A DNA stretch of 64,000 bases, taken from assembly GCF_028610675.1 (NCBI RefSeq), contig NZ_JAQQWS010000003.1, positions 124,001 through 188,000 on the forward strand. The letters are read 5' to 3'. The translations under genes were made by a program, and so were the position numbers. The notes beneath the pieces were generated by a model. It was not told the origin of the DNA, ran no database searches, and saw only the letters and a program-made list of their open reading frames with translations. How positions within the stretch are numbered: the stretch's first letter is position 1; every line of letters begins with the position of its first letter. This document shows positions 25,564 to 34,282 of this stretch, piece after piece. This DNA is from Alkalihalobacillus pseudalcaliphilus (lineage in GTDB: Bacteria > Bacillota > Bacilli > Bacillales > Bacillaceae_D).

Positions 25564-26049
25564 TATTTTAGTAAATTGATTATCTTCCTCATACTAACTT
25601 ATATAAATGACGCTATTTAATGGTGTTGAAAAAAGGGTTTCTTTCCATCCATATCGAAGTATTATTATAAAGGCAAGCAAACATGTCATGTCAATAATCC
25701 TACTTATTTGATAATAATTTTAATTTTATATCTATTATACTTCTCAATTGAACTAGCTACATGAGAATTGAGGTAGGAAAGTTAAGAAGCAGAAGTAACA
25801 GATAAGAGAAAGGTTGAGATCAACTATTTCATCATTTATATTACTCTCGTTTTCTTTACAGCCAAATTTATCAATAGATTTTTTAACTTTAATATCTTCA
25901 CCGATTCCTCTAATTAAAAGGTAAGGAAATCAAATTGGAATTAATTCCTTCGACATTTCAGTAACCGCTGTCATAATTATTCTAAAAGGATTTTTCACAA
26001 CCTACATCTAGCTTTCACAAAAAATTTATCATTTCTTCAAACAACCCCC

Positions 26050-26100
26050 TTTCATTTTTATAAATAATTTACTATAATGATTACATAATAATAATTATCA
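26050..26100 (+). promoter_or_regulatory. katG promoter with Fur/PerR-type operator
   Basis: A perfect -10 TATAAT is at 26073-26078, with a weak -35 (TTTCAT, 26050-26055) 17 bp upstream. Just downstream, 26086-26100 reads TAATAATAATTATCA. It matches the Fur box TGATAATNATTATCA at 13 of 14 fixed positions, and the PerR box TTATAATNATTATAA at 12 of 14. The position over the transcription start fits repression. PerR control is usual for catalase genes in Bacillus, though the sequence slightly favours Fur. Confidence 0.6.
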
Positions 26101-26167
26101 TCTGAGATTTGTTCGCAGATGTGTGATTATATTCTACTAATCTTTAAAAAGAAAAGGAGAATTTGTA

Positions 26168-28399
26168 ATGAGCGAAAATAACATTATTTCTGAAGCAAAT
26201 GACAACCAAAATTCTGGGGGTAAATGTCCTTTTTCACACGGTGCGACTACAAGTGCTAAATCGAGTGGGACAACAAACAAAGACTGGTGGCCGAATCAAT
26301 TAAACCTTAACATTTTACATCAGCATGATTCAAAGTCTAACCCAATGGGTGAGGAATTTGATTATAGTGAAGAATTCCAAAAATTAGACTATGATGCATT
26401 AAAGAAAGACTTAACTGACTTAATGACAGATAGCCAAGATTGGTGGCCAGCTGACTATGGTCATTACGGTCCTATGTTTATCCGTATGGCATGGCATGCT
26501 GCGGGTACGTACCGTTCTGGTGACGGCCGTGGTGGTGGTAATACAGGTAACCAACGTTTTGCTCCACTTAATAGCTGGGCTGATAATGCAAATATCGATA
26601 AGGCACGCCGTCTCTTATGGCCAATTAAGCAAAAATACGGTAACAAAATCTCTTGGGCTGACCTTTTATTACTAACGGGGAACGTTGCAATCGAATCTAT
26701 GGGTGGTAAGACATTCGGTTTCGGTGGTGGACGAGCTGATATTTGGAACCCAGAAGAAGATATCTATTGGGGTAACGAAACGGAAATGCTTGGCGATAAC
26801 CGTTACAGCGGAGACCGTGAGTTAGAAAACCCTCTAGCCGCTGTACAAATGGGTCTTATCTATGTCAATCCAGAAGGTCCTAACGGAAAGCCAGATCCAG
26901 AAGCAAGTGGACGCGATATTCGCGAAACTTTTGCACGCATGGGAATGAATGATGAAGAAACGGTTGCCCTGATTGCAGGTGGACATACATTTGGTAAAGC
27001 ACACGGTGCCGGAGATGCTGAACAAGTCGGTGCAGAGCCAGAAGCAGCGCCACTTGAAGCTCAAGGCTTAGGTTGGTTAAGCTCACACGGTAGCGGAAAA
27101 GGCCGTGACACAATTACAAGTGGAATTGAAGGTGCTTGGACAGCTAATCCAATTCAATGGGATAACGGCTACTTCGATTTATTGTTTGGTTACAAATGGT
27201 GGTTAACAAAGAGTCCAGCAGGTGCATGGCAATGGCAAGCAGTTGATCCAGATGAAAAGGATTTAGCTCCTGATGCTGAAGATGCATCCGTCAAAGTACC
27301 AACAATGATGACAACTGCTGACATGGCTTTACTTCATGACGAAGCTTATGAGAAAATCTCACGTCGTTTCCATGAAAACCCTGAAGAGTTTGCCGATGCG
27401 TTTGCTCGTGCTTGGTTCAAATTATTACACCGTGACATGGGGCCTAAAGCTCGTTACTTAGGACCAGAGGTTCCATCTGAAGAGCTAATCTGGCAAGATC
27501 CAGTTCCAACGGTTGATTATGATTTAACTGATGCTGAAGTTAGTGAACTTAAAGAAAAAATCCTTGCAACAGGCCTTACTGTAAGTGAGCTTGTTAAAAC
27601 AGCATGGGCTTCTGCAAGTACGTTCCGCGGTTCAGACAACCGTGGTGGAGCAAACGGTGCACGTATTCGCTTACAGCAACAAAGAAATTGGGAAGCGAAT
27701 GAGCCAGCTCAGCTTGAGAAAGTTTTAGCTAAATTTGATGAACTACAGGCTTCATTAGATAAAAAGGTAAGTATCGCTGATTTAATCGTACTTGGTGGTA
27801 GTGCCGCTATCGAAAAAGCAGCTAAAGACGCTGGATTTGACGTAACAGTCCCATTTGCAGCAGGACGTGGAGATGCAACGGAAGAACAAACAGATGCAGA
27901 GAGCTTCGATTACTTAGAGCCAGTTGCTGATGGCTTCCGTAACTTCCAAAAAACCGAGTACAGTGTAACATCTGAAGAGCTACTAGTGGATAAAGCACAA
28001 TTACTAGGTTTAACAGCTCCAGAAATGACTGTTCTTGTTGGTGGACTTCGTGTACTAGGTGCGAACCACGGCGATACGAAATACGGTGTCTTCACTGAAA
28101 ATGTTGGAACACTTACTAACGACTTCTTCACAAACCTACTTGATATCGGAATTGAATGGAAACCAGTTGACGGTTTGACGTATGAAGGCCGTGACCGCTC
28201 AACAGGTAAAGTTGTTCGTACAGCCACACGTGTAGACCTAGTATTCGGTTCTAATTCTGTACTTCGTGCTCTAGCAGAAGTATATGCTCAAGACGATAAC
28301 AAAGGCAAATTCATTAACGACTTCATCAATGCTTGGGTAAAAGTAATGAACGCCGATCGTTTTGACCTTAAAACTAAAAAGCTTGAGTTTGCTAAGTAA
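26168..28399 (+). CDS. katG: catalase-peroxidase KatG
   Basis: A 743-residue bifunctional haem enzyme that removes H2O2 by catalase and peroxidase activity. It has the two-domain length typical of KatG. The distal haem triad is Arg 106, Trp 109 and His 110 in RMAWHAAGTYR. The proximal haem ligand is His 273 in GGHTFGK. The Met-Tyr-Trp adduct residues needed for catalase activity are present as Met 258, Tyr 232 and Trp 109. The C-terminal domain (from about 430) lacks haem residues, as usual. ATG 26168 has AAAAGGAGA upstream. It is monocistronic, with a metal/peroxide-type operator and a strong terminator. Confidence 0.98.
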   Translation: MSENNIISEANDNQNSGGKCPFSHGATTSAKSSGTTNKDWWPNQLNLNILHQHDSKSNPMGEEFDYSEEFQKLDYDALKKDLTDLMTDSQDWWPADYGHYGPMFIRMAWHAAGTYRSGDGRGGGNTGNQRFAPLNSWADNANIDKARRLLWPIKQKYGNKISWADLLLLTGNVAIESMGGKTFGFGGGRADIWNPEEDIYWGNETEMLGDNRYSGDRELENPLAAVQMGLIYVNPEGPNGKPDPEASGRDIRETFARMGMNDEETVALIAGGHTFGKAHGAGDAEQVGAEPEAAPLEAQGLGWLSSHGSGKGRDTITSGIEGAWTANPIQWDNGYFDLLFGYKWWLTKSPAGAWQWQAVDPDEKDLAPDAEDASVKVPTMMTTADMALLHDEAYEKISRRFHENPEEFADAFARAWFKLLHRDMGPKARYLGPEVPSEELIWQDPVPTVDYDLTDAEVSELKEKILATGLTVSELVKTAWASASTFRGSDNRGGANGARIRLQQQRNWEANEPAQLEKVLAKFDELQASLDKKVSIADLIVLGGSAAIEKAAKDAGFDVTVPFAAGRGDATEEQTDAESFDYLEPVADGFRNFQKTEYSVTSEELLVDKAQLLGLTAPEMTVLVGGLRVLGANHGDTKYGVFTENVGTLTNDFFTNLLDIGIEWKPVDGLTYEGRDRSTGKVVRTATRVDLVFGSNSVLRALAEVYAQDDNKGKFINDFINAWVKVMNADRFDLKTKKLEFAK

Positions 28400-28406
28400 T
28401 CAAGCT

Positions 28407-28441
28407 AAAACCCAGTCTCCTTTAATGAGACTGGGTTTTCT
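28407..28441 (+). terminator. katG: Rho-independent terminator of katG
   Basis: A perfect stem AAACCCAGTCTC / GAGACTGGGTTT with a 7-base loop is followed by TCTTAT, 7 bp after the katG stop. It may also serve the convergent toxin gene. Confidence 0.8.
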
Positions 28442-28477
28442 TATATTCATTAACATTCACCTTTATATGATGCTTCT

Positions 28478-28828
28478 TTACGTAAGCAATGGTTTTAATT
28501 TATTCATGACCTCCTGAAGGCACTTTTTTGGTGCCTCGCCGACAATTTTATAATCTCTTTGTCTAGATTTTATATCTACACTTTTAATATGATGAACAAG
28601 AATGGCACCATCTACCCCACAACTGTTGATGTCTTTTGACAGTTCCACTTCGAATATATTCCCTTTTCTTTTAGAGGTAATGGGACAAACTATAACAAAC
28701 GGAGTTTTATCATTAAAAACTTCTGGTGAAAAAACTAGGGCGGGTCGATATCCCTTTTGCTCATAACCACTTGAAGGATTAAAATTTAACATGATAATAT
28801 CACCACGTTTTAAAACTGTCACAACCAT
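28478..28828 (-). CDS. mazF: type II toxin, MazF/PemK-family mRNA interferase
   Basis: A 116-residue protein of the PemK/MazF family, a ribosome-independent endoribonuclease. It shows the family pattern: RGDIIMLNFNPSSGYEQKGY at the N-terminus, RPALVFSP, the VCPITSKRKG strand, and the SVDIKSRQ helix start. ATG 28828 lies inside the antitoxin's last codons (10 bp overlap), which is typical of coupled TA translation. The pair sits alone between katG and glutamate dehydrogenase, so it is not the housekeeping ndoAI locus, which usually lies next to alr. Confidence 0.9.
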   Translation of the reverse strand: MVVTVLKRGDIIMLNFNPSSGYEQKGYRPALVFSPEVFNDKTPFVIVCPITSKRKGNIFEVELSKDINSCGVDGAILVHHIKSVDIKSRQRDYKIVGEAPKKCLQEVMNKLKPLLT

Positions 28829-29058
28829 TCCTCACCTTCAGCACCAAGCTCAATCTCTTCATGCTCTGTAGAAACATCATACTTCTCCATTAATTCTCTT
28901 AAAGCCCATTCTTTTAAATTAGACTTTTCAATAATTAATGCGTGATTTTCAATGCGAATTTCGACTTCGTCCCCATTATTAACTTGAAGCATTCTTTTGT
29001 AGACGGGAGGAATTCTGATGACACTCGCATTTCCCCATGCTTGAATCGTCGTTTTCAT
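28819..29058 (-). CDS. mazE: type II antitoxin, MazE-like AbrB-fold protein
   Basis: A 79-residue antitoxin with an N-terminal SpoVT/AbrB swapped-hairpin DNA-binding domain (MKTTIQAWGNASVIRIPP) and an acidic C-terminal tail (EHEEIELGAEGEEW) that would bind the toxin. It is encoded directly upstream of and overlapping the toxin gene. The start chosen is ATG 29058, because it begins at the domain edge. Upstream in-frame ATG codons (29091 and 29112) would add 11-18 Lys/Asn-rich residues that do not fit the fold. Only AGG lies just upstream, so the start is uncertain. Confidence 0.85.
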   Translation of the reverse strand: MKTTIQAWGNASVIRIPPVYKRMLQVNNGDEVEIRIENHALIIEKSNLKEWALRELMEKYDVSTEHEEIELGAEGEEWL

Positions 29059-29266
29059 CCTAATATTTTCTTGCTTTTTATTTCCTGGCATCTTACCACA
29101 ACCTTTATTCAAAGTATTTACACGTATATATCATTCGGCACATCGTATTGGCCTTTATTTCTTTAAATAGGTTTTAACATTAAATTAATCTACCCGATAT
29201 TCTGACGTTTTTTTAATAGGATCGTAGGGAATGGAATAGCATAGAAGTTATATTTGGGAGGTCATG

Positions 29267-30655
29267 ATGGAACTAAAAGAAACGAAACAACTAATTGAAA
29301 CCGCTATGGATCATTTATCTAGCCAATCTAACGTATGTAGTTCAAGCGAGGAAAATCAGGCTAACTATTGTTCATCAGCAAAAGAAATATTAAAAACAAC
29401 AGACAAAATCGTCAAGAGCTATATACGTGTCTCGACTGAAAAAGAAGGCATACTCAGAATTCCTGCTTACCGAATTCAACATAATAATATTAGTGGTTAT
29501 TATAAAGGAGGTATCCGTTTCAGCGAATATGTGAATGAAAAAGAAGTTGAGAATTTAGCTATCCTAATGACTCTTAAAAACTCTTTGTATCGACTCCCTT
29601 TTGGTGGGGCAAAGGGAGGAATTAGCATTGACCCACGTAAGTTTTCTGAAAAGGAATTAAATCAAATAAGCCGCAAATATGTACAACGATTTGCTCCGGA
29701 TTTAGGTCCTTCCCATGATATCCCCGCCCCTGATCTTGGTACGAACGAACAGACGATTGATTGGATGGTTGGTGAGTATAAAACCATTCATCCTGGTAAG
29801 TCCTATCATGGTTCGTTCACAGGAAAAAGTGTTGCTAACGGTGGTGTACGTGGTCGTCGAGAAGCTACAGGAATAGGAACATTTCTTAGCTATTCTTGGC
29901 TGATTGACGATTGGTTAAGTGAACAACGGAAGCAGAACGCTCCCAATCGTACCCCTCAATGGCAAACATTAAATCGACTGTTTAACGAGGAAGAAAAAGA
30001 GATTCGTGTTGCTGTTCAAGGCTTTGGCAATGTCGGCAGTATTACGGCACAGCAAGCCTTCCATTATGAAAAAACTCGCCACAAAGTCGTTGCTGTTTCA
30101 GACCGTTCCACGACACTTTATCACCCAAATGGTCTTGACATCGATAAGCTTATTACTTATACAGCTACACATCATGACTTACCTACTAATCTAGAAGAAT
30201 TAGCGGAAGCTAGAGTTGAAGCCCATGTATTACCTGCGGAGGCCGTTCTTACCATCGACGCAGATGTGCTGTTTCTCGCTGCAGTGGAGGACCAAATTGT
30301 TGCTTCTAATATGGCTGATATCTCCGCCAAAGTTTTAGTTGAAGGTGCCAATGCCCCTATTTCACTTGAAGCGGATGATTATTTAGAGAAGCAAGGCAAC
30401 ATCGTCATCCCTGATATTATGGCTAATGCTGGTGGGGTCATTGTTTCTTACTTAGAATGGAAGCAAAGCTTAACGGAAGAACGTTATTCGAAGGAAAAAA
30501 CCCACCATGAGATGGCTGAACAAATGATTCCTACTTTTGAAGCTGTTTATCAAGCATATTTCTCTTCCACAGAAAAAACGTTACGATTTACATGCTTCAC
30601 TGTGTCACTAAGACGTCTCGTTGACTTACTATATCGTCACGGTAAGTTATATTAA
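29267..30655 (+). CDS. glutamate dehydrogenase (Glu/Leu/Phe/Val dehydrogenase family)
   Basis: A 462-residue NAD(P)-dependent glutamate dehydrogenase that interconverts glutamate and 2-oxoglutarate plus ammonia. The dimerisation/catalytic domain has FGGAKGGISID, catalytic-region Lys near residue 116, and DIPAPDLGTNEQTIDWM. The Rossmann domain has VAVQGFGNVGS. The sequence is ~40 residues longer than B. subtilis RocG/GudB. The extra residues lie mainly in a hydrophilic insertion (DWLSEQRKQNAPNRTPQWQT) just before the Rossmann domain. ATG 29267 is preferred over 29264 because GGGAGG is then 5 bases upstream. It is monocistronic, divergent from the TA pair. No cofactor preference can be read with confidence. 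Confidence 0.93.
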   Translation: MELKETKQLIETAMDHLSSQSNVCSSSEENQANYCSSAKEILKTTDKIVKSYIRVSTEKEGILRIPAYRIQHNNISGYYKGGIRFSEYVNEKEVENLAILMTLKNSLYRLPFGGAKGGISIDPRKFSEKELNQISRKYVQRFAPDLGPSHDIPAPDLGTNEQTIDWMVGEYKTIHPGKSYHGSFTGKSVANGGVRGRREATGIGTFLSYSWLIDDWLSEQRKQNAPNRTPQWQTLNRLFNEEEKEIRVAVQGFGNVGSITAQQAFHYEKTRHKVVAVSDRSTTLYHPNGLDIDKLITYTATHHDLPTNLEELAEARVEAHVLPAEAVLTIDADVLFLAAVEDQIVASNMADISAKVLVEGANAPISLEADDYLEKQGNIVIPDIMANAGGVIVSYLEWKQSLTEERYSKEKTHHEMAEQMIPTFEAVYQAYFSSTEKTLRFTCFTVSLRRLVDLLYRHGKLY

Positions 30656-30718
30656 GCAAAACTTTATTCTTCTTTTTCAATTACAACCTACGATAATTCC
30701 CCCTCTCTTCTAATAGCA

Positions 30719-30765
30719 CTGGCCGAACCCCCCTTATTTCAAGGGACGGTTTGGCTTTGCTATTT
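30719..30765 (+). terminator. probable terminator of the glutamate dehydrogenase gene
   Basis: GGCCGAACC pairs with GGTTTGGCT (one G-T pair) across a C-rich loop, followed by TTTGCTATTTTCTT. It lies about 65 bp after the stop. The remainder of the gap to 31194 is AT-rich. It holds a TGACATTCAA direct repeat (about 31149-31169) just before the lipoprotein ribosome site, and nothing else recognised. Confidence 0.5.
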
Positions 30766-31194
30766 TCTTCTAAGACAATATGACTATGACCCAATTTATG
30801 ACGCTATGCACGTTTATTTCATGCCAGAAACGGTTATGTATACCTTAGTTTCTAAGTCATATGCGTTCAAAATTTATTTTTAATATGCCGTAAGTATATT
30901 TTGTAAAATGTTCTTTTTTCAAAAGCCTTACAATAATGACAAAATAGCATTTTTGCCCTAGTATCTTTTTCATTATTTTATCCTTACTAGAGTTTAGTCT
31001 AGTAGTATATTGTCCTTATATTGAATCATTTTATTAACAGAATGATATAAATCAAAGCTTCTTATGATAAAATATGATCGAATTTTACAGAATTTTGTAA
31101 CTCCCATTTGAAACCAAATGGACAATGCAGACGTATTTAAGTTATTCAATGACATTCAATGACATTCAATAACAAAATAGGAGGATATGAAACA

Positions 31195-31926
31195 ATGAAA
31201 AAATTAATAATGGTTTTTATCATTACAAGCTTAACGCTTATGATAACCGCTTGTGGAACGAATGAGGATACCCCAACAGAGGAAGTTGCTGGAGACGGTG
31301 AACCAAGTTCAGAAGAAGTCGAAACAAACGATGAATTAGAGGAAGAAAACACAGCTCAAAATGAAGAAACAGAAGCTGACTCAGATGAAGGATCTGAAGT
31401 GTTTACTACCTCATCAAATAACAGTTCAAGTGCCAAGGATGAGAGTTCAACTGACAGTTCAGGGGAAGCAACCGAACTAAATACTAACCTTTTAGATTCA
31501 GATAAAGTATTTAAACACATGGATGATTCCATTGTTATGACTTTAAAAGAAGCCAAGTTTACGACTAGTTATGAACCATCTAATGGAGACGGCTCTAATG
31601 TGAGAAACGCACCGTCAAGCTCTGAGGTTTATCTATTACTTACTGGTACTATAAATAATGATACAACGAGTAGCGTGTCTTTCGGGAATGTATTAGGACC
31701 TATCAACTTTTCATTAACATACGATGGTAAACATGAGTTTGAAAACATAGCATCTAGTGAAAATAATGAAGGAACCGATTTCACTGGCTCTTCAATCGAT
31801 GCCCTTACTGAAGGGAATATCTATGTTCGCTTCCAAGTACCTTTACCTGTAGCTGAAAACAGCGATAAACCTTTAGTATTAACAGTGATTATGGATGGAG
31901 AAGAATTTGAAATTCCTTTACGCTAA
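31195..31926 (+). CDS. hypothetical lipoprotein, DUF4352-like
   Basis: A 243-residue lipoprotein. It has a signal peptide with a lipobox ending ITAC (Cys near residue 20) and a long low-complexity acidic Ser/Glu/Thr linker (about residues 22-100). The C-terminal beta-rich domain (about 115-243) has the look of the DUF4352 immunoglobulin-like family found on Gram-positive surface lipoproteins, with LLTGTINNDT and RFQVPLPV. The start is ATG 31195, with AGGAGG nine bases upstream. The longer open frame starting at 31159 has no ribosome site. No function is known, and the neighbours give no clue. Confidence 0.8.
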   Translation: MKKLIMVFIITSLTLMITACGTNEDTPTEEVAGDGEPSSEEVETNDELEEENTAQNEETEADSDEGSEVFTTSSNNSSSAKDESSTDSSGEATELNTNLLDSDKVFKHMDDSIVMTLKEAKFTTSYEPSNGDGSNVRNAPSSSEVYLLLTGTINNDTTSSVSFGNVLGPINFSLTYDGKHEFENIASSENNEGTDFTGSSIDALTEGNIYVRFQVPLPVAENSDKPLVLTVIMDGEEFEIPLR

Positions 31927-32019
31927 TGAACACAATCGAGTAAAAGGCACTTTCTCTTTGGAAGTGTCTCTTACTGCTTATCTGATAGGAACTTAAGAGA
32001 ATTAGCCGTAGCGGAGATT

Positions 32020-32163
32020 TTATATCTCTTTAACTTTTTTATCGTCCACTAGTGGATCAACCCAATCATCGCTTTCCCATTCAGGCTTTTTATGTTTTTC
32101 ACTTGGGGCAAAAAATATAAATCCAAAAGGAATACCTATTATAATTAGTAAGAATGAAAACAC
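32020..32163 (-). CDS. small membrane protein, 47 residues (uncertain)
   Basis: From GTG 32163 the frame encodes one hydrophobic segment (FSFLLIIIGIPFGFIFFAP) followed by a charged tail rich in Lys, Asp and Glu (EKHKKPEWESDDWVDP), ending at TAA 32020. AGAGAGG lies 3 bases upstream, which is close. The frame stays open upstream to the end of the peptidase gene but has no other start codon. An ATG with a GGTGG site nearby is in another frame, so a frameshift is also possible. The protein-like composition argues it is, or was, a gene. Confidence 0.4.
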   Translation of the reverse strand: MFSFLLIIIGIPFGFIFFAPSEKHKKPEWESDDWVDPLVDDKKVKEI

Positions 32164-32215
32164 GAACCTCTCTGCATCACTAAATATATAGTCGTAAAGC
32201 TCATGTCCACCGTTA

Positions 32216-33283
32216 TTATGATAACCTCACATCAAATTTAGTCAGGCATTGTAAGAGCGTCATGACTTCACTCGATTGTTTCTTATAAGCTTCATCATGA
32301 CTTACACTTATTAAAGAGCTCAACACAGCTTCCTCCGTCGCCTCACTTGCTGCTCGGAAAGCGAGATCAATTTCTTCCTCATGAATAGTAGGTATGGTTA
32401 GCAAACGACCATTTGGTTGATGTGGGATTTTGGTAGCTGTGGAAAATCCGATCATAATATCTCCACTTCCATTAGCAATTTGTGCGCCTGTTTTGGCAAG
32501 ACCTATAACTGACCTCTGTATAATCCTTTTTAACTGGCGCTCACTGACAGGTAAATCAGTCGCCAAAATAACGATCACAGAGCCTTGATCCTTTTCATTA
32601 GGAACGGTATTCATTTTCTCAGTAAGCTCTCTTCCCAGCAAACGATTGTTTATCGTTAAGTCTTCAAGCTGCCCAAAGTTAGTTAAAGTAAGAACTCCGA
32701 GTGTATATAGCCCATGATGTAACGGGATTTTCCTTGAGGCTGAACCAATGCCCCCTTTTAACGAATAACAAACCATCCCCCTTCCTGCACCAACTGCTCC
32801 TTCATCAAAATCAGCAGATGCTTGTTGGATCGCCTCCTTAACATGTTTAGTTTGAATATGTCTTCCTCTAATATCATTAAGTTTCATATCATTACATTCA
32901 CCAACAACTGGATTGACCGTACCTGTTGTTGCACCGATTTCTGAGTTTTGCTCGATCATATAGTCGATTAGTCCTTCTGTTGCTGTTCCGACACTTAATG
33001 TATTCGTAAGGATAATCGGTGTTTCAATCGTTCCTAGTTCATTGATTTGAATCGTTCCGACCGTTTTTCCAAAGCCGTTTAAGATATGGGTAGCTGCCAC
33101 TAACTTGTCTTGAAATATATTTCCTTGGTGTGGTAGTATCGCTGTGACTCCTGTCTGTACTCCACCTTTATTAATCGTGACATGTCCTACGGTCACTCCC
33201 GCAACATCACTAATAGAATTTCGCTCACCAGGCTCCATCTTCCCCATTTTTATCCCGTAGTCATTTAATCTTTTTACTTTCAA
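32216..33283 (-). CDS. P1-family N-terminal nucleophile peptidase (DmpA/BapA-like aminopeptidase)
   Basis: A 355-residue protein of peptidase family S58 (DmpA, L-aminopeptidase/D-esterase). These enzymes self-cleave before a Ser or Thr to expose an N-terminal nucleophile. The likely cleavage site is Gly-Ser in DQGSVIVILATD, with Ser 235 as nucleophile. Other family blocks are ISDVAGVTVGH near the N-terminus, GTVNPVVGE, and GAGRGMVCYSLKGGIGSAS before the cleavage site. The protein is cytoplasmic, with no signal peptide. The start is TTG 33283 with AAGGGTG upstream. The physiological substrate is not known for most family members. Confidence 0.9.
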   Translation of the reverse strand: MKVKRLNDYGIKMGKMEPGERNSISDVAGVTVGHVTINKGGVQTGVTAILPHQGNIFQDKLVAATHILNGFGKTVGTIQINELGTIETPIILTNTLSVGTATEGLIDYMIEQNSEIGATTGTVNPVVGECNDMKLNDIRGRHIQTKHVKEAIQQASADFDEGAVGAGRGMVCYSLKGGIGSASRKIPLHHGLYTLGVLTLTNFGQLEDLTINNRLLGRELTEKMNTVPNEKDQGSVIVILATDLPVSERQLKRIIQRSVIGLAKTGAQIANGSGDIMIGFSTATKIPHQPNGRLLTIPTIHEEEIDLAFRAASEATEEAVLSSLISVSHDEAYKKQSSEVMTLLQCLTKFDVRLS

Positions 33284-33445
33284 ATACTTTCACCCTTTCA
33301 TTTAACCTCTAAGTGCCTAGTACTCACTTCCCCTACAGCCTTCATCTCGGAACAACCACTTCTGATAGAAAGTAATTCTCTCACTCAAAAGTTAGGAAAG
33401 CTCATGTTATTCATCTGCTTTAATAACATTTTGAATACATCCACC

Positions 33446-33840
33446 TTATCCATTAATATCATTTATAATTTTCCGAATAATAAGCATATGATGACGGTCA
33501 TGCTCATATGTGACCTTCATAAATTCCGTAAGCTCCCCTAAAAAGGCTTGATAATACATATCATCTAAAGCAATAACATGTATGGTCGGTTCATCATTAT
33601 AAAAATCACCTATATAAACATAGCTTGCTTCATAAGGTTCAACATTGACTGTACCTTTCGTTCTCTCTTTCGTTTCATTTTCCACACCGTCCACAAAAAG
33701 AGTGTCTATGTCAAAAGCATAACTATTCAAACCTGACATTTCCTGTTGACTTCGTTCCAATACTTCCTCTGTGGTTAACGGTTCTTGACAAGCCGTCAAA
33801 GCAAAAAATCACATAGGAACAAAACATGATGTAAACGCAC
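33446..33840 (-). pseudogene. frameshifted and truncated lipoprotein gene (DUF6612-like)
   Basis: From GTG 33840, with AGGGGGAG just upstream, the frame starts a signal peptide (VRLHHVLFLCDF). It then hits TGA after a run of six T. One extra T would restore FFALTACQEP, a proper lipobox, and join it to the 117-residue open frame to 33446. The mature part (QQEMSGLNSYAFDIDTLFVD) resembles the start of DUF6612-type lipoproteins, which are normally about 250-300 residues. This copy stops after about 130, so the 3' end also appears lost. Read as drawn, no intact lipoprotein is made. A sequencing error in the T run would fix the first defect only. Confidence 0.65.
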
Positions 33841-34240
33841 CTAACTCCCCCTAAATTTCTTATCTTAAGATAGTTTACCATAGATGATAACCTATATTGG
33901 ACGCTATCATCTATTTGCGTTATACCCATTGTTAAGGGGCAAGTAGACTCTATTACCAGGTGGAGCTATGGCTATTATACATTCTATCAGTGAAAGTAAG
34001 CTAGCACCGACTAGTAACCAGTTGTTGACGCTCTAAGAAACTACTGTTACCATAAAAACAAATACATTATAGGACAGGTGAAGCCATTCGGCATAATGGA
34101 AGATTTTCATTCACGATCTTGATTATGGCTGGAGATGTATAGAACAATCGCTTTGATGCAAAATTAAATAAGTATGTTTACATGCTTATTTGTTGTGCTC
34201 AAAAATGGTTGTTTTTGCTCTCCTAATGGTTGCCTTTTGT

Positions 34241-34275
34241 AAACCGTAGAGCAAAGACTCTACGGTTTTTTGTAT
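34241..34275 (+). terminator. orphan Rho-independent terminator
   Basis: A perfect stem AAACCGTAGAG / CTCTACGGTTT with a 6-base loop is followed by TTTTGT. No gene is supported upstream on the plus strand between 33841 and 34241. The stretch holds only a 22-codon frame at about 33968 and a small hairpin at 34167-34190. The terminator may belong to a small RNA or a lost gene. Confidence 0.7.
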
Positions 34276-34282
34276 GGAGGTT

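Noticed and set aside
27910..28227. 105-codon minus-strand frame inside katG
   Set aside because: It is antisense to a highly conserved catalase-peroxidase and has no ribosome site.
33723..33929. 68-codon minus-strand frame over the broken lipoprotein
   Set aside because: It is the alternative frame of the frameshifted gene and contains no protein-like pattern.
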